Of a stretch of 64,000 nucleotides of DNA, positions 7,883 to 17,484 are shown piece by piece. The notes below the pieces were generated by a model. The model saw only the letters and a list, made by a program, of their open reading frames with translations, was not told the origin of the DNA and made no database searches. Location: contig NZ_LT732529.1 in assembly GCF_900156865.1 (NCBI RefSeq), positions 4,385,430 to 4,449,429 of the forward strand. Direction: 5' to 3'. Positions within the stretch are counted from its first letter, which is position 1, and each line of letters opens with the position of its first letter. Made by a program: the position numbers and the translations under genes. The DNA is from Litchfieldia sinesaloumensis. GTDB taxonomy: Bacteria > Bacillota > Bacilli > Bacillales > Bacillaceae_L.

Positions 7883-9409
7883 TTATTCTGAGTTCAATCC
7901 ATCATCTGGATCTTTATTTGTAGCCGGGGTGTACCGCTTTTTGCTTAAAGGTCTCATGAACTGCGGACGTGAGCTCGTTTTTGTAAAATTAGGTCTGATA
8001 AAGGAACCGATAGCCCAACTCTTTCTAAATGGATAAAGTGGAACTAAATAAGGGATACCTAATGATTTGAGTCGAGCCAAATGTCCAATTAAAAAGAGAA
8101 TTCCAACATAGATTCCTAAGCCACCCCAAATTGCAGCTAGTATGATGAACGGGTACCGTAATAGTCTGACAGCATTAGACATTTTATAAATAGGTGTTGT
8201 AAATGAGGCTAAGGCAGCAAGTGCAACAAAGATTAATAAAATATTACTTGTAAGTGCTGCTTCGACGGTTGCTTGACCGATTACAATTCCCCCAACAATT
8301 CCTAGAGTTTGTCCAATTTTTGTTGGAAGGCGTGCTCCTGCCTCTCTTAGCAAATCAATCGTTATTTCTAAAAATAAAACTTCTACGACCGGTGGAAAGG
8401 GCACATTAGCTCTAGAGAAAATGAGTGGACCAAGTAGGTCTTTTGGTATAACTTCGAAATGGAAGGTTAAGATTGCTACATAAAAGGATGTTGCAAATAT
8501 TGAAAATAACATTCCGAATATCCGAATTAATTTAAAAAAGGATGCAATTAAGGATGGCAGATAAAAATCTTCCGGATTTGAAAAAAAATCCATAAGATTG
8601 GCTGGTCCGATTAAGGCATAGGAAGATTTATCAGTAAATATTACAATTTGTCCGAACAAAAGGGATGCGACTGTTCGATCAACTCTTTCGGTAGTAATAA
8701 ATAACGGAAAGGGCGATCTTGAATGATCAGTAATAAATTGTTCTAGCTGGGTGTTATCAAACACAGAATCAGCATCAATATCATTCAGCCTTTGTTTTGC
8801 AGTCTTTACAATCTCAGGATTTGTAACCCCATCAATGAAGGCAATTACAACCTTTGTCCTGGATCTGGTTCCAATAACCATTTCTTCAAGTATAAGGTCC
8901 GGCGTATCAAGATGTTCTCTTAGCATATGAAGATTTGTCCCGATATCTTCGATGAACCCAACTTTTGGGCCAATTACGCTAAATTCGTTATCCGTTTCAT
9001 TGGTTTCCCGTTGACCTAATCTAGCGTTTCCAATTTTAAATAAAGCAAACTCATCCATTTGGTTCTTGAAATAAACAGTAACAGTGCCTTGGTGGAGAGC
9101 AGTATCAATTTCTTCAGGATCGTTTGTAAAGATAATTTCTTCAATTGGGATTACATTTTTTAAATCAGAAAGTGTCTCGATGTCCGTAACCTGTTTTTTT
9201 AAACTTGGTAATAAAGACTGTTGTAGTACTTTGGAATCAACTAGTGTTTTAAAGTAACTTAAGGTAATATTTTCATTATTTTTAATAGGAGAGATAGTTG
9301 AAAAGTCACTAGACTTTTTAGCCTTTTCAAAGATCTCATCCACTGTTTTTTCCTTCGTCTCATAATGATTATTTGTTTGTTCAACTTTCTTCTTTTTCTT
9401 CCACAACAT
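7883..9409 (-). CDS. GerA-type spore germination protein (receptor subunit A)
   Basis: 508-aa GerA-family protein. A large hydrophilic N-terminal region (residues 1 to about 290) is followed by a membrane domain of about five helices and a basic C-terminal tail. Family motifs seen are VIAFIDGVTNPEIV near 190, TTERVDRTVASLLFGQIV near 240 and the REAGARLPTKIGQTLGIVGG loop near 360. The A subunit is the core of GerABC nutrient receptors. It is first of three genes and lies behind a sigma-G-like promoter. The start MLWKKKKK has only a modest ribosome site (GTAGGGT). Confidence 0.92.
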   Translation of the reverse strand: MLWKKKKKVEQTNNHYETKEKTVDEIFEKAKKSSDFSTISPIKNNENITLSYFKTLVDSKVLQQSLLPSLKKQVTDIETLSDLKNVIPIEEIIFTNDPEEIDTALHQGTVTVYFKNQMDEFALFKIGNARLGQRETNETDNEFSVIGPKVGFIEDIGTNLHMLREHLDTPDLILEEMVIGTRSRTKVVIAFIDGVTNPEIVKTAKQRLNDIDADSVFDNTQLEQFITDHSRSPFPLFITTERVDRTVASLLFGQIVIFTDKSSYALIGPANLMDFFSNPEDFYLPSLIASFFKLIRIFGMLFSIFATSFYVAILTFHFEVIPKDLLGPLIFSRANVPFPPVVEVLFLEITIDLLREAGARLPTKIGQTLGIVGGIVIGQATVEAALTSNILLIFVALAALASFTTPIYKMSNAVRLLRYPFIILAAIWGGLGIYVGILFLIGHLARLKSLGIPYLVPLYPFRKSWAIGSFIRPNFTKTSSRPQFMRPLSKKRYTPATNKDPDDGLNSE

Positions 9410-9452
9410 ACCCTACAATCATCCCCGCACAAAAAATAAATTCTCTTTGTGG

Positions 9453-9483
9453 TATTATCTAGCAAATTGGAAGGAAATATTCA
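9453..9483 (-). promoter_or_regulatory. Sigma-G-type promoter of the ger operon
   Basis: On the minus strand TGAATA (9478-9483) and GATAATA (9453-9459) are separated by 18 bases. This fits the forespore sigma-G pattern (TGAATA, 17-18 bases, CATNNTA) in all but one position. It lies 44 bases upstream of gerA, as expected for germinant receptor operons. Confidence 0.65.
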
Positions 9484-9674
9484 CCATTGTACTTACCATT
9501 AAAAGAATGTTAATACTTTCTAGGGTGTAGGGAATTCCAAATTTGTAGTTTGTGCATTATACTTGGTTAGTATGTTGTAAATTGGGATACAAAAGGAATA
9601 TACTGTATTTTTAATCAACTAGGATAAATGAACTCCAATATAGATTTTCGTTTTTACCAAGGGAGGAACAACAA

Positions 9675-11063
9675 TTGGCAGTAACAAAACCAGAAACGAT
9701 GATTGTAGAAATTAAAAAGTTAGATGAAAAAGGGTCAGGGCAAGGAGTTGTGTGGCGTGAAAATGAGCACGGCAATAAAAAGAAGTTAAAACTAACAATT
9801 CCACAAACCTTAATCGGTGAACAAGTCCGTGTGACCGTTGACCAGCCAGACCGTAAACGAAGAAGAGTGGCGGCTGATGAAATTCTTTCCACAAATGAAC
9901 AGAGGCTTGCACCTCCTTGTCCGCATTTTGAAAAATGTGGTGGTTGTGTATGGCAACATTGGGATTACAATGGCCAGCTTCAATATAAAACAGAGTATGT
10001 GAAACGACAGGTCGAATCTCAAGGCTTTAGTCCAGAACTTGTTAAAGATACCATTGGAATGGACGAGCCTTGGCGTTACCGTAATAAAATGGAATTTACC
10101 TTCTCACCTGAAGGCTTACTTGGCTTGCATGAACAAGGAAATTTCCGAAATATCATCTCTCTTGAAACATGTCTAATTGCAGGCGAGGACATGGTCGAGG
10201 GTGCAATGGAAGTAGCAGATTGGGCAAAGGAACATCAGTTACCAGGCTATAATAAAGACCGTCATGAGGGACTTCTTCGCCATCTTATGGTGAGACAATC
10301 CTTTGTAACAGGTGAAATCATGCTCGGATTATTTGCAACAGAAGCACCAGAAGGTCATCTTCAAGAAGCAGCGGACGACCTAGTTAAACGCATTGAAGAA
10401 AAGTTCCCGAAAGTAAAAAGCCTTTTGTGGCTTGAGAATACGGACTGGGCAGATCGAACTCAATCCGAGCAAACACATGTCTTAGCTGGACGTGATTTTA
10501 TTTACGATGAGATGGACGGATATCGTTTCCGAGTTTGGTTTGATACCTTCTTCCAAACCAATCCTACCCAAGCTCAAAAATTGGTTGACCTAGCCGTTGA
10601 AATGGGTGAACCAAAGAAAACTGAAAAAATGATTGATTTATTCTGTGGTGTTGGAACCTTTTCTCTACCTTTCGCAAGCCGTGTAGAGAAGCTTGCCGGT
10701 ATCGAAATTGTTGAAAGCTCAATTGAATCAGCTAAACGAAATGCAAAAGATAATGGATTATCCAATACGTACTTCTTAGCAAAGGATGCTCGAAAAGGTA
10801 TAGATGAAGTGCTTGAAAGCTTTGGAAGACCCGAATTGCTTTTACTTGACCCTCCACGCTCGGGTGCTGGTGGCAAAGTGATGAGAAGAATTGGTCGCTC
10901 ACAGCCGGAAAGAATTGTCTATGTTTCATGTAACCCTGAAACATTTGCAACAGATATTAAAGAACTTGAACCATTTGGATATACCCTAAAAGTCGTTCAA
11001 CCAGTGGATCTATTCCCGCACACCGTGCATGTTGAAGCAGTTGCGTTACTTGTAAAAGAATAA
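9675..11063 (+). CDS. rlmD: 23S rRNA (uracil-5-)-methyltransferase, RlmD/RumA family
   Basis: 462-aa SAM-dependent tRNA/rRNA m5U methyltransferase, closest in memory to B. subtilis YfjO. A TRAM RNA-binding domain fills the first 70 residues. The iron-sulphur cysteines are C82, C88 and C91 (CPHFEKCGGC) with a fourth in ETCLIAGED near 168. The SAM site is DLFCGVGTFSLPFA near 320. The catalytic Cys is in VYVSCNPETF near 417. The start is TTG at 9675 behind GGGAGGAACAACAA; no in-frame ATG gives the whole TRAM domain. It is monocistronic with its own terminator. Which uridine it modifies is not certain. Confidence 0.85.
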   Translation: MAVTKPETMIVEIKKLDEKGSGQGVVWRENEHGNKKKLKLTIPQTLIGEQVRVTVDQPDRKRRRVAADEILSTNEQRLAPPCPHFEKCGGCVWQHWDYNGQLQYKTEYVKRQVESQGFSPELVKDTIGMDEPWRYRNKMEFTFSPEGLLGLHEQGNFRNIISLETCLIAGEDMVEGAMEVADWAKEHQLPGYNKDRHEGLLRHLMVRQSFVTGEIMLGLFATEAPEGHLQEAADDLVKRIEEKFPKVKSLLWLENTDWADRTQSEQTHVLAGRDFIYDEMDGYRFRVWFDTFFQTNPTQAQKLVDLAVEMGEPKKTEKMIDLFCGVGTFSLPFASRVEKLAGIEIVESSIESAKRNAKDNGLSNTYFLAKDARKGIDEVLESFGRPELLLLDPPRSGAGGKVMRRIGRSQPERIVYVSCNPETFATDIKELEPFGYTLKVVQPVDLFPHTVHVEAVALLVKE

Positions 11064-11069
11064 TTCGAT

Positions 11070-11106
11070 GCCTTGCCTCCAGTAATAATGGAGGTGAGGC
11101 ATTTTT
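11070..11106 (+). terminator. Terminator after rlmD
   Basis: GCCTTGCCTCCA pairs with TGGAGGTGAGGC (12 pairs, two wobble) with a 7-base loop and a following T-run. Confidence 0.8.
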
Positions 11107-11112
11107 AATTGA

Positions 11113-11142
11113 AAAGAACCCTTGCATTTGCGAGGGTTCTTT
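11113..11142. terminator. Terminator for the BCCT transporter gene
   Basis: AAAGAACCCT (11113-11122) and AGGGTTCTTT (11133-11142) form a 10-bp stem just beyond the stop of the minus-strand transporter. Confidence 0.65.
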
Positions 11143-11157
11143 CGTGACAATATCAAA

Positions 11158-12693
11158 TTAACGCTGTGGAGTTTCTGCCTTTTTACGTGGTTTTGGCTTT
11201 AAATATAGACCAAGTTCTTTCTTCTCTTTTGTTAAGGCGCGGAACAGCGATACCATCATCAGGACCATGATGATCGAAAATGGAAAAGCTGCCGCTATCA
11301 GTGCATTTTGTAATGCCTGTAGACCACCACTGTATAGTAAAATCAATGCTACTGTAGATTGTAAAATACCCCAGGTCAACTTCACAGAGTTAGTTGGTGT
11401 AAGTGAGCCGTATGAAGTTTGCATACCTAAAACAAATGTAGCTGAGTCAGCAGAAGTAATAAAGAAAGTACTTACCAGAATAATGGCAACTATGGATAAA
11501 ATAATTGCTAATGAAGATTCATTGAATATAGCAAATAAGACTTCTTCTGTAGCAAATTGTGAAAGATCCACATTACCTTCCTTTTGAACTTCAACCGCGG
11601 AAGTGCCAAATGTTGCAAACCATAGAAAACTTACCAGCGCAGGAGCCAATAGCACTCCTATAATAAATTCACGAATTGTTCTACCTCTAGAGACACGAGC
11701 AATAAAAATACCTACAAATGGTGACCATGAAATCCACCATGCCCAATAGAAAATCGTCCAGCCATTAATCCAAGAACGATGTTCCTCGTTGAGGGGAGCA
11801 ATTCGGAAACTCATTTGTATGAGGTTTTGAATATAACCTCCAACAGAATCGGTAAACATGTCTAGTATTAGGATCGTAGGACCAGCAATGAACATTAGCA
11901 GGAATAACGCAAGCGCTAATATCATGTTCGCATTACTTAAGTACTTAATCCCTTTACTTAAACCAGACCATGCTGAGATCATAAATAAGACCGTAACAAT
12001 AGCAATAATGATAAATTGAACGAAAAAATTAATAGGTATCCCAAACAGGTAAGCGAGTCCTCCATTTATTTGGGCTGCACCAAATCCCAGTGTTGTAGCA
12101 ACACCAACGACTGTTGCAAATACGGCTAAAACATCGATAATTGTACCAAGTATGCCTTCCATTGCTTTCTTTCCTAAAACAGGCTTTAGTGTAGCTGATA
12201 TTAAACCAGGTTCACCTTTTCGGAAATTAAAGTACGCTAATGCAAGCGCGACAAGTGCATAAATCCCCCATGCGTGTATTCCCCAATGGAAGAAGGTATA
12301 GCGCATCGCCTCTTTTTGTGCCGCATTGGTCGCCCCTTCAGCTAAAGGTGGCGTTATGTAATGTGAAAGGGGTTCTGCTGCCCCCCAAAAGACAAGCCCA
12401 ATTCCCATCCCTGCACTAAACAACATGGCAAACCAAGAAGTATTTGAATACTCCGGTTTCTCATCTGGTTTTCCTAACCGAATTGCACCAACAGGACTAA
12501 AAATAAGAAACAGACAGAAAATCACAATTATGGTAACTAATATGAGGTAATACCAACCAAAGGCTGATGTTATAAAGGATTGAATATTACCTGTAATTTC
12601 TTCAAAGCTAGTGGGTGCTGCAACACCAAATATGACAGCCGCAACAACAATAGCAACCGAAATCCAAAATACATTAGAAATATTTTTCATCAT
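11158..12693 (-). CDS. opuD: BCCT-family glycine betaine/choline transporter (OpuD-like)
   Basis: 511-aa membrane protein with about 12 helices. Diagnostic BCCT signatures are the [18 protein letters not shown] segment near residue 95 and the [20 protein letters not shown] aromatic box near residue 310, which forms the trimethylammonium-binding site. The family couples uptake of betaine-type osmolytes to Na+ or H+. AAAGGAATTT precedes the ATG. It is a single gene with its own terminator. The substrate could be another quaternary amine; the opuD name is by similarity. Confidence 0.85.
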   Translation of the reverse strand: MMKNISNVFWISVAIVVAAVIFGVAAPTSFEEITGNIQSFITSAFGWYYLILVTIIVIFCLFLIFSPVGAIRLGKPDEKPEYSNTSWFAMLFSAGMGIGLVFWGAAEPLSHYITPPLAEGATNAAQKEAMRYTFFHWGIHAWGIYALVALALAYFNFRKGEPGLISATLKPVLGKKAMEGILGTIIDVLAVFATVVGVATTLGFGAAQINGGLAYLFGIPINFFVQFIIIAIVTVLFMISAWSGLSKGIKYLSNANMILALALFLLMFIAGPTILILDMFTDSVGGYIQNLIQMSFRIAPLNEEHRSWINGWTIFYWAWWISWSPFVGIFIARVSRGRTIREFIIGVLLAPALVSFLWFATFGTSAVEVQKEGNVDLSQFATEEVLFAIFNESSLAIILSIVAIILVSTFFITSADSATFVLGMQTSYGSLTPTNSVKLTWGILQSTVALILLYSGGLQALQNALIAAAFPFSIIMVLMMVSLFRALTKEKKELGLYLKPKPRKKAETPQR

Positions 12694-12808
12694 AAATTCC
12701 TTTCTTTAACTAATATTACTTTTTATTATTTTTATCTTTCCCACTCAACCAAAATTTAGCTATTTAAGGGTATCAAATTTTATTGCCTTTTTACAAGGAA
12801 TCGATATC

Positions 12809-12832
12809 GTACACCAAATCATTAATAGTACA
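12809..12832. promoter_or_regulatory. GTAC-N15-GTAC motif upstream of the GGDEF-EAL gene
   Basis: ACCAAATCATTAATAGTACAC with flanking GTAC words, closely matching 1567-1590 upstream of ykuK but with one extra base in the spacer. It sits in the 262-base divergent gap between opuD and the GGDEF-EAL gene. A shared regulator is possible. Confidence 0.35.
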
Positions 12833-12955
12833 CTTAACATTCCTAAGGGAAAAAACAACGGAGAAAAAATAGGAAAAATATGTAGAATATATGATATTAT
12901 TAACATAAACAAGGGGAAAATGTCGTTTACCATAATTAAAAGCTAGGGGATATTT

Positions 12956-15577
12956 ATGATAGGATTTTCGCGAATTAAAAGTATGATACATACAGACAAA
13001 ATCCTATTGGTAGTCCTGATGGGATTGGTTTTGTTAGCGTCACAATTTAACTTAACGCTACTTTACGGAATTACATTTACTTTTGCGAGCATATTTATGT
13101 TCTTGGTCCTCCGCATATATGGCTATCTTGCTGCTATTGTAACCGGAGTCATTGCCATCTTCTATGGTGAATTTTATTCCGGTAGTTCCTATCATACAAT
13201 CATTATGTTTGTAGAAACCTGTTTTGTTGGTGCATTCTTCTTGCGAAATCGAAAAGCAAAAATGTTCTTCGTTGATGCATTTTTTTGGTTTTTTATTGGA
13301 ATTACGCTTCTATACTTTACATTCCAAGGGTCATTATCTGGGACTGCACTTTATTTCATCATCTGCAAAGTAGTGGCAAATGGTTTGTTAAATGTGTTAA
13401 TAGCAGATATGCTTTTAGCTTACTTTCCATTCTATAAATTTGTTAAGAATAATCGAATCAATAAAAATAATGTATCTGTACATCAGTTTCTGTCCCAAAT
13501 AACCATCTTCACCATTCTTGTACCTTTCTTTATCAGCGTAATTACAAATACGTTAAATACATTTGAAGTGATTAAAAGTGACATAGTTGGTGCAGGTGAA
13601 ACGAGAGTAAATCGAATTGAGAACGAACTGTTTCAATTGGAGCAAAACCATGGGAATTTGAATGTTTTACAAATAGAAGAGGTTCTATCAAGAAACAAAA
13701 ATCCTGAAAGCAACATTATCGTTTTGGATCAAGAGAATAATGTAGTTGCAGCGACTGCCTCCCTACAACTCAATCTTAACGATTATGAAATTAAGGAGAT
13801 AACATCCAATCTATTTGAGGCTTTGCCAATAAAAGAAGATGATCTATCGCCAATGACGAAATGGATGGATGCGTTTTATTTTTATAAGAAGGATACGAAC
13901 TCATTTCAAATCGTGTTGCAATATCCAATTGTTCAATATCAACAGCAAATTTTTAGAATATCACTTGATCAGCTTAAATATTTACTACTGCTTGCAATCT
14001 CGGCTATCTTTTTTGTTACGGCTATCAGTCGATTGCTAACAAACAATTTGAGACAATTGACGAAAATTACTACAGGATTGCCACAAAAGTTGCATTCTTC
14101 GGAGGTTATTCAATGGCCACAAGGTTCTATATCAGAGCTTCGATTGTTGAGTAAAAACCTCAAGAAGATGGGGGATAAGCTTAAGGAGCAATTCCAAGAG
14201 AGTATCGAAATGAACCACATACTAAGAGAACAAACAGCAAGGTTAAAGGAATCTGAGGACAAGCTCCATAAGCTTGCTTTCTATGATAGCTTGACTTCTT
14301 TGCCTAATCGCTATTTCTTTCAAAAATATGTGCGAGAATTGATTCGCAGAGACTTATCTCAAAAGATTGCCATTATCTTTCTTGACCTCAATCAATTTAA
14401 ACAAATTAATGATACCTTAGGGCATGAGGAAGGGGACAAACTTCTAAAAGTGACAGGTAAAAAGCTAATGAAGCTACAGGAAGAGAATAGGCAGGTTTTT
14501 AGACTAGGGGGAGACGAGTTTGTTGTTGTACACTCTATTAATCGTAATGAAGAGTTAGATAAAACATTACAAATGATTGTTAGAGAATTTTCATCCTATT
14601 TTACATTAGTTGGCCAAGAGCATTACATCACCGCGAGTATTGGAGTTAGTATGTACCCAGATGATGGAGAAGATTTGGATACTTTAGTGAAGTCAGCGGA
14701 TATTGCGATGTATAATTCAAAGGAAAAGGGCGGAAATACTGTTCAGTTCTTTGATGAATCGATGAAATATAAATTTGAAGAGCGAATAGCTATTGAAACT
14801 GCACTGAGAGTAGCAGTTGATAAGGAAGGCTTTGAACAATACTATCAGCCAAAAACCTTAGCAGGTAAAATAACTGGAATTGAAGCCTTACTTCGTTGGA
14901 ATGACCCTCAATTGGGCACTGTGAATCCAGGTGTTTTTATTGAGGTTGCAGAGGAAATTGGTCTAATTCCCCAAATCGATGAGTGGTCACTGATAAAGGC
15001 TTGTCGACAAAATAAACAATGGCAGCTAGAAAATCTGCTGCATGTGCCAATTTCGGTAAACTTATCAGCAAAGCATTTTCAACAGAATTACTTGGTATCG
15101 ATGGTGAAGAAAGCATTAAATGACTCGGGATTAAAGCCATCCTATTTAAAGCTTGAAATCACAGAGAGTGTGTTTATCTCTGATCAACATCAGGTTGCAG
15201 AACAGATACGGAAATTAAAAGAGTTAGGTGTTCACATCTCAATTGATGACTTTGGAAAAGGTTATTCTTCTCTCTATCAATTATTGCAACTACCGATTGA
15301 TGAGATAAAAATTGATCGGCAGTTTATCGCGAATATCAACAATAACGATAAAAAGGCGTTGATGGTAAAATCAATCTTTGATATTGCCCATGGTCTTAAG
15401 TTAAACGTTGTCGCAGAGGGCGTTGAAACGTGGGAAGAATGTGACATCCTCCTGAATATGGGGTGTGATGAAATACAAGGCTTTCTATTCAGCCGTCCAA
15501 TCTCCAAAGACGATATGACTGCATTTATACTCAATAATAAAGAGTTACAAACTGAGAAGTCGATAAAAGGGGAATAA
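12956..15577 (+). CDS. Membrane GGDEF-EAL protein (cyclic di-GMP turnover)
   Basis: 873-aa signalling protein. The N-terminus has five to six membrane helices to about residue 165 and a further helix near 185. An extracytoplasmic sensor segment of about 150 residues follows, then another helix near 345 (LLLLAISAIFFVTAIS) and a HAMP-like linker with coiled coil. The GGDEF domain (about 435-600) has an intact RLGGDEF active site and no obvious RxxD inhibitory site. The EAL domain (about 610-865) has EALLRW, KLEITESV and IDDFGKGYSS. Both synthase and phosphodiesterase motifs look intact; net activity is unknown. AGGGGA precedes the ATG. It is monocistronic. Confidence 0.9.
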   Translation: MIGFSRIKSMIHTDKILLVVLMGLVLLASQFNLTLLYGITFTFASIFMFLVLRIYGYLAAIVTGVIAIFYGEFYSGSSYHTIIMFVETCFVGAFFLRNRKAKMFFVDAFFWFFIGITLLYFTFQGSLSGTALYFIICKVVANGLLNVLIADMLLAYFPFYKFVKNNRINKNNVSVHQFLSQITIFTILVPFFISVITNTLNTFEVIKSDIVGAGETRVNRIENELFQLEQNHGNLNVLQIEEVLSRNKNPESNIIVLDQENNVVAATASLQLNLNDYEIKEITSNLFEALPIKEDDLSPMTKWMDAFYFYKKDTNSFQIVLQYPIVQYQQQIFRISLDQLKYLLLLAISAIFFVTAISRLLTNNLRQLTKITTGLPQKLHSSEVIQWPQGSISELRLLSKNLKKMGDKLKEQFQESIEMNHILREQTARLKESEDKLHKLAFYDSLTSLPNRYFFQKYVRELIRRDLSQKIAIIFLDLNQFKQINDTLGHEEGDKLLKVTGKKLMKLQEENRQVFRLGGDEFVVVHSINRNEELDKTLQMIVREFSSYFTLVGQEHYITASIGVSMYPDDGEDLDTLVKSADIAMYNSKEKGGNTVQFFDESMKYKFEERIAIETALRVAVDKEGFEQYYQPKTLAGKITGIEALLRWNDPQLGTVNPGVFIEVAEEIGLIPQIDEWSLIKACRQNKQWQLENLLHVPISVNLSAKHFQQNYLVSMVKKALNDSGLKPSYLKLEITESVFISDQHQVAEQIRKLKELGVHISIDDFGKGYSSLYQLLQLPIDEIKIDRQFIANINNNDKKALMVKSIFDIAHGLKLNVVAEGVETWEECDILLNMGCDEIQGFLFSRPISKDDMTAFILNNKELQTEKSIKGE

Positions 15578-15588
15578 GGCATTAGTTG

Positions 15589-15620
15589 AAAAGGAGGTTC
15601 CTGAAAGGAGCCTCCTTTTT
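15589..15620 (+). terminator. Terminator after the GGDEF-EAL gene
   Basis: AAAAGGAGGTTCC pairs with GGAGCCTCCTTTT (one wobble), followed by T residues. It can also serve the converging small gene. Confidence 0.75.
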
Positions 15621-15621
15621 C

Positions 15622-15915
15622 CTATAGAGTAATATTCACATCTCCATCTTCTGTGATTTCAACGGTAGTGTAGCTTTCAAATGTTGACATTTCGGTGATT
15701 TCTCGTTTTTCATCGCTTGCGAAACTTTCCATATATCGCTGGTACGTTTCAGGATCCTTAACGATGTGGTAAAAGTAAGACATTTTCCCATCATTATCTG
15801 TATGAGTTCGTAAGAAAAATCTGTCTTTAAATTCATTTTTAAACCATTCTCTAGCTTCCATATGATTCGAAAAATCTGGCATGTTGTCGTAGATAGATGT
15901 GACATCTATATTCAT
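15622..15915 (-). CDS. Small hypothetical protein (97 aa)
   Basis: Unrecognised acidic soluble protein starting MNIDVTSIYDNMPDFSNHME, with an aromatic middle (KDRFFLRTHTDNDGKMSYFY) and a beta-rich acidic end (TVEITEDGDVNITL). The ATG at 15915 is chosen because AGGGGTG lies just upstream; an in-frame GTG at 15924 would lie inside that site. It is 63 bases beyond the benE stop on the same strand and could be its distal partner or an independent gene. Confidence 0.6.
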   Translation of the reverse strand: MNIDVTSIYDNMPDFSNHMEAREWFKNEFKDRFFLRTHTDNDGKMSYFYHIVKDPETYQRYMESFASDEKREITEMSTFESYTTVEITEDGDVNITL

Positions 15916-15978
15916 GTTGATCACCCCTTATGAGATTTTCGCATGTGGTTAGTATGTCCTTCTATTTACAAAAATCAT

Positions 15979-17208
15979 TCATGCTCCAGGTTTTAGATTA
16001 TTCTCCACTCTAATCTTCTTTTCGAAGTCATTTCTCTCAATTAATAAGGAGACAAGTATACTGCCAACTATCGCCCATAAAGGTGCACCGATATTAAAGA
16101 AATTCACACCTGACATTCCAATAACGAATGCGAAAAAAGCGCCCATTTGAAATTTTGTATCTGAGAAAGCAATCTTTAAAGAGTTTAAAAGTACACCAAT
16201 CATCGCCAACCCTGCTATTGTACTTACAATCACACCTGGCATCGCAATAACAAAAGGAACAACGAAGGCAGCAAACACACCAAAGCTTGCAAAGAGAACA
16301 CCATTTGTAGTGGAAGCAGCAAATCGTCCCTCTTTTTTTCCTGACTCATCTGATGCACAAATAGCTGTCATTGGTCCGGCTGTGTTGATGGCGTGCGCTC
16401 CGAAAAAGGAGGCAATAAACCCTAAAATAGAACCAAAAACGGCCATGGCACTAATGGGAGGTTTATACCCTTTCGCCATTAAGATTCCAGTCGATTGTGC
16501 ATTCTCCGTACAAATGATCAAAATTGCAAGAGGTATAGATAGGGAGATAATCGCATTAAAACTAAAAGTGGGTAATTCTAGTTGAGGGAGTACAAACGAA
16601 CTTTGTACATTTGAAAAATTGAATTCATTCATCACGACGGCAAGTAGCACAGAGACGACTAATGCAGTTAGCACTGGTGGTATCTTTTTAATGAATCGTG
16701 AAGATAGCAAATATACTAAGATAGCCGAACCTGCTAGGATAGGGGACACTTCAACTGAAGTAATCATCTCAATTGCAAATCGCATCATGACACCAACAAT
16801 CATTCCCATTATGATGGGAACAGGGATCCAATTCATGACTTTATTAATTAAACCCGTAATGCCAAGTATAAGTACAATTAAATTTGCGATCAGATAGGCA
16901 CCAACCGCCTCCGATAATGAAAAATGGGACAAAGCACCAGCAACTAACACGGCACCAGCAATAGAATATGCCCCAGCGATGGGTTGTTTATATTTTAAGG
17001 ATAAAAACAGACCCAATAGTCCGCCAAAGAAGTATACGGCAAATAACCAGCTAATCGTTTGTTCATGTGTCAAACCACCACTTGCTGCACCACCAATAAT
17101 AATCAGTGCAGGACCTGTACATCCAAAGATGGCCGCAACAATTCCGGAACTAATCGTATGAATATTTAGGTTCTCATATAGATCGTGGAATCTCCTATTT
17201 CCCTTCAT
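15979..17208 (-). CDS. benE: BenE-family benzoate transporter
   Basis: 409-aa membrane protein of the BenE (benzoate/H+ symporter) family with about 12 helices. It shows the conserved first helix with FGCTGPALIII, then YFFGGLLGLFLSLKYKQPIAG and PVPIIMGMIVGVMMRF. The ATG at 17208 follows a perfect AGGAGG and is preferred to the upstream in-frame start at 17229. It is divergent from the first enoyl-CoA hydratase gene and next to genes for aromatic acyl-CoA breakdown, which supports uptake of benzoate or a similar acid. Confidence 0.85.
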   Translation of the reverse strand: MKGNRRFHDLYENLNIHTISSGIVAAIFGCTGPALIIIGGAASGGLTHEQTISWLFAVYFFGGLLGLFLSLKYKQPIAGAYSIAGAVLVAGALSHFSLSEAVGAYLIANLIVLILGITGLINKVMNWIPVPIIMGMIVGVMMRFAIEMITSVEVSPILAGSAILVYLLSSRFIKKIPPVLTALVVSVLLAVVMNEFNFSNVQSSFVLPQLELPTFSFNAIISLSIPLAILIICTENAQSTGILMAKGYKPPISAMAVFGSILGFIASFFGAHAINTAGPMTAICASDESGKKEGRFAASTTNGVLFASFGVFAAFVVPFVIAMPGVIVSTIAGLAMIGVLLNSLKIAFSDTKFQMGAFFAFVIGMSGVNFFNIGAPLWAIVGSILVSLLIERNDFEKKIRVENNLKPGA

Positions 17209-17257
17209 TGGTACCTCCTTAATAATCATATATTCACGTTTTTAATAGAGAATATGT

Positions 17258-17294
17258 AATTAATTCCATAATAACACATAATGGAATATTAATT
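17258..17294. promoter_or_regulatory. Dyad in the benE leader region
   Basis: AATTAATTCCAT (17258-17269) and ATGGAATATTAATT (17281-17294) form an inverted repeat with a two-base bulge and an 11-base loop, 50 bases upstream of benE. It could be an operator or a leader hairpin. Confidence 0.35.
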
Positions 17295-17397
17295 ATGTAT
17301 TTTTTACGTTCGTCTAAAAAACCTCCAAAAACATAGTAAGTAAGAGTATGAAAGAGAAAAGATATGATTTTCCCTAAAAAACGAAGGAAACACAGGT

Positions 17398-17459
17398 TTG
17401 ATAATTTAAAAAACATTCAGTATATTTTAAATTAATTACGAAAGTTTAAAAAGCGTAAT
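17398..17459 (+). promoter_or_regulatory. Sigma-A promoter and candidate PaaX-type operator
   Basis: TTGATA (17398-17403) and TATATT (17421-17426) are separated by 17 bases. Overlapping the expected start point is a dyad ATTACG (17435-17440), 13 bases, CGTAAT (17454-17459) with an AGTTTAAAAA core. The same arrangement (ACG-N13-CGT with the same core) occurs after the promoter of the epoxidase operon at 21451-21469. Confidence 0.6.
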
Positions 17460-17484
17460 ACATAATTCTAGGAGGTAATGAAGA

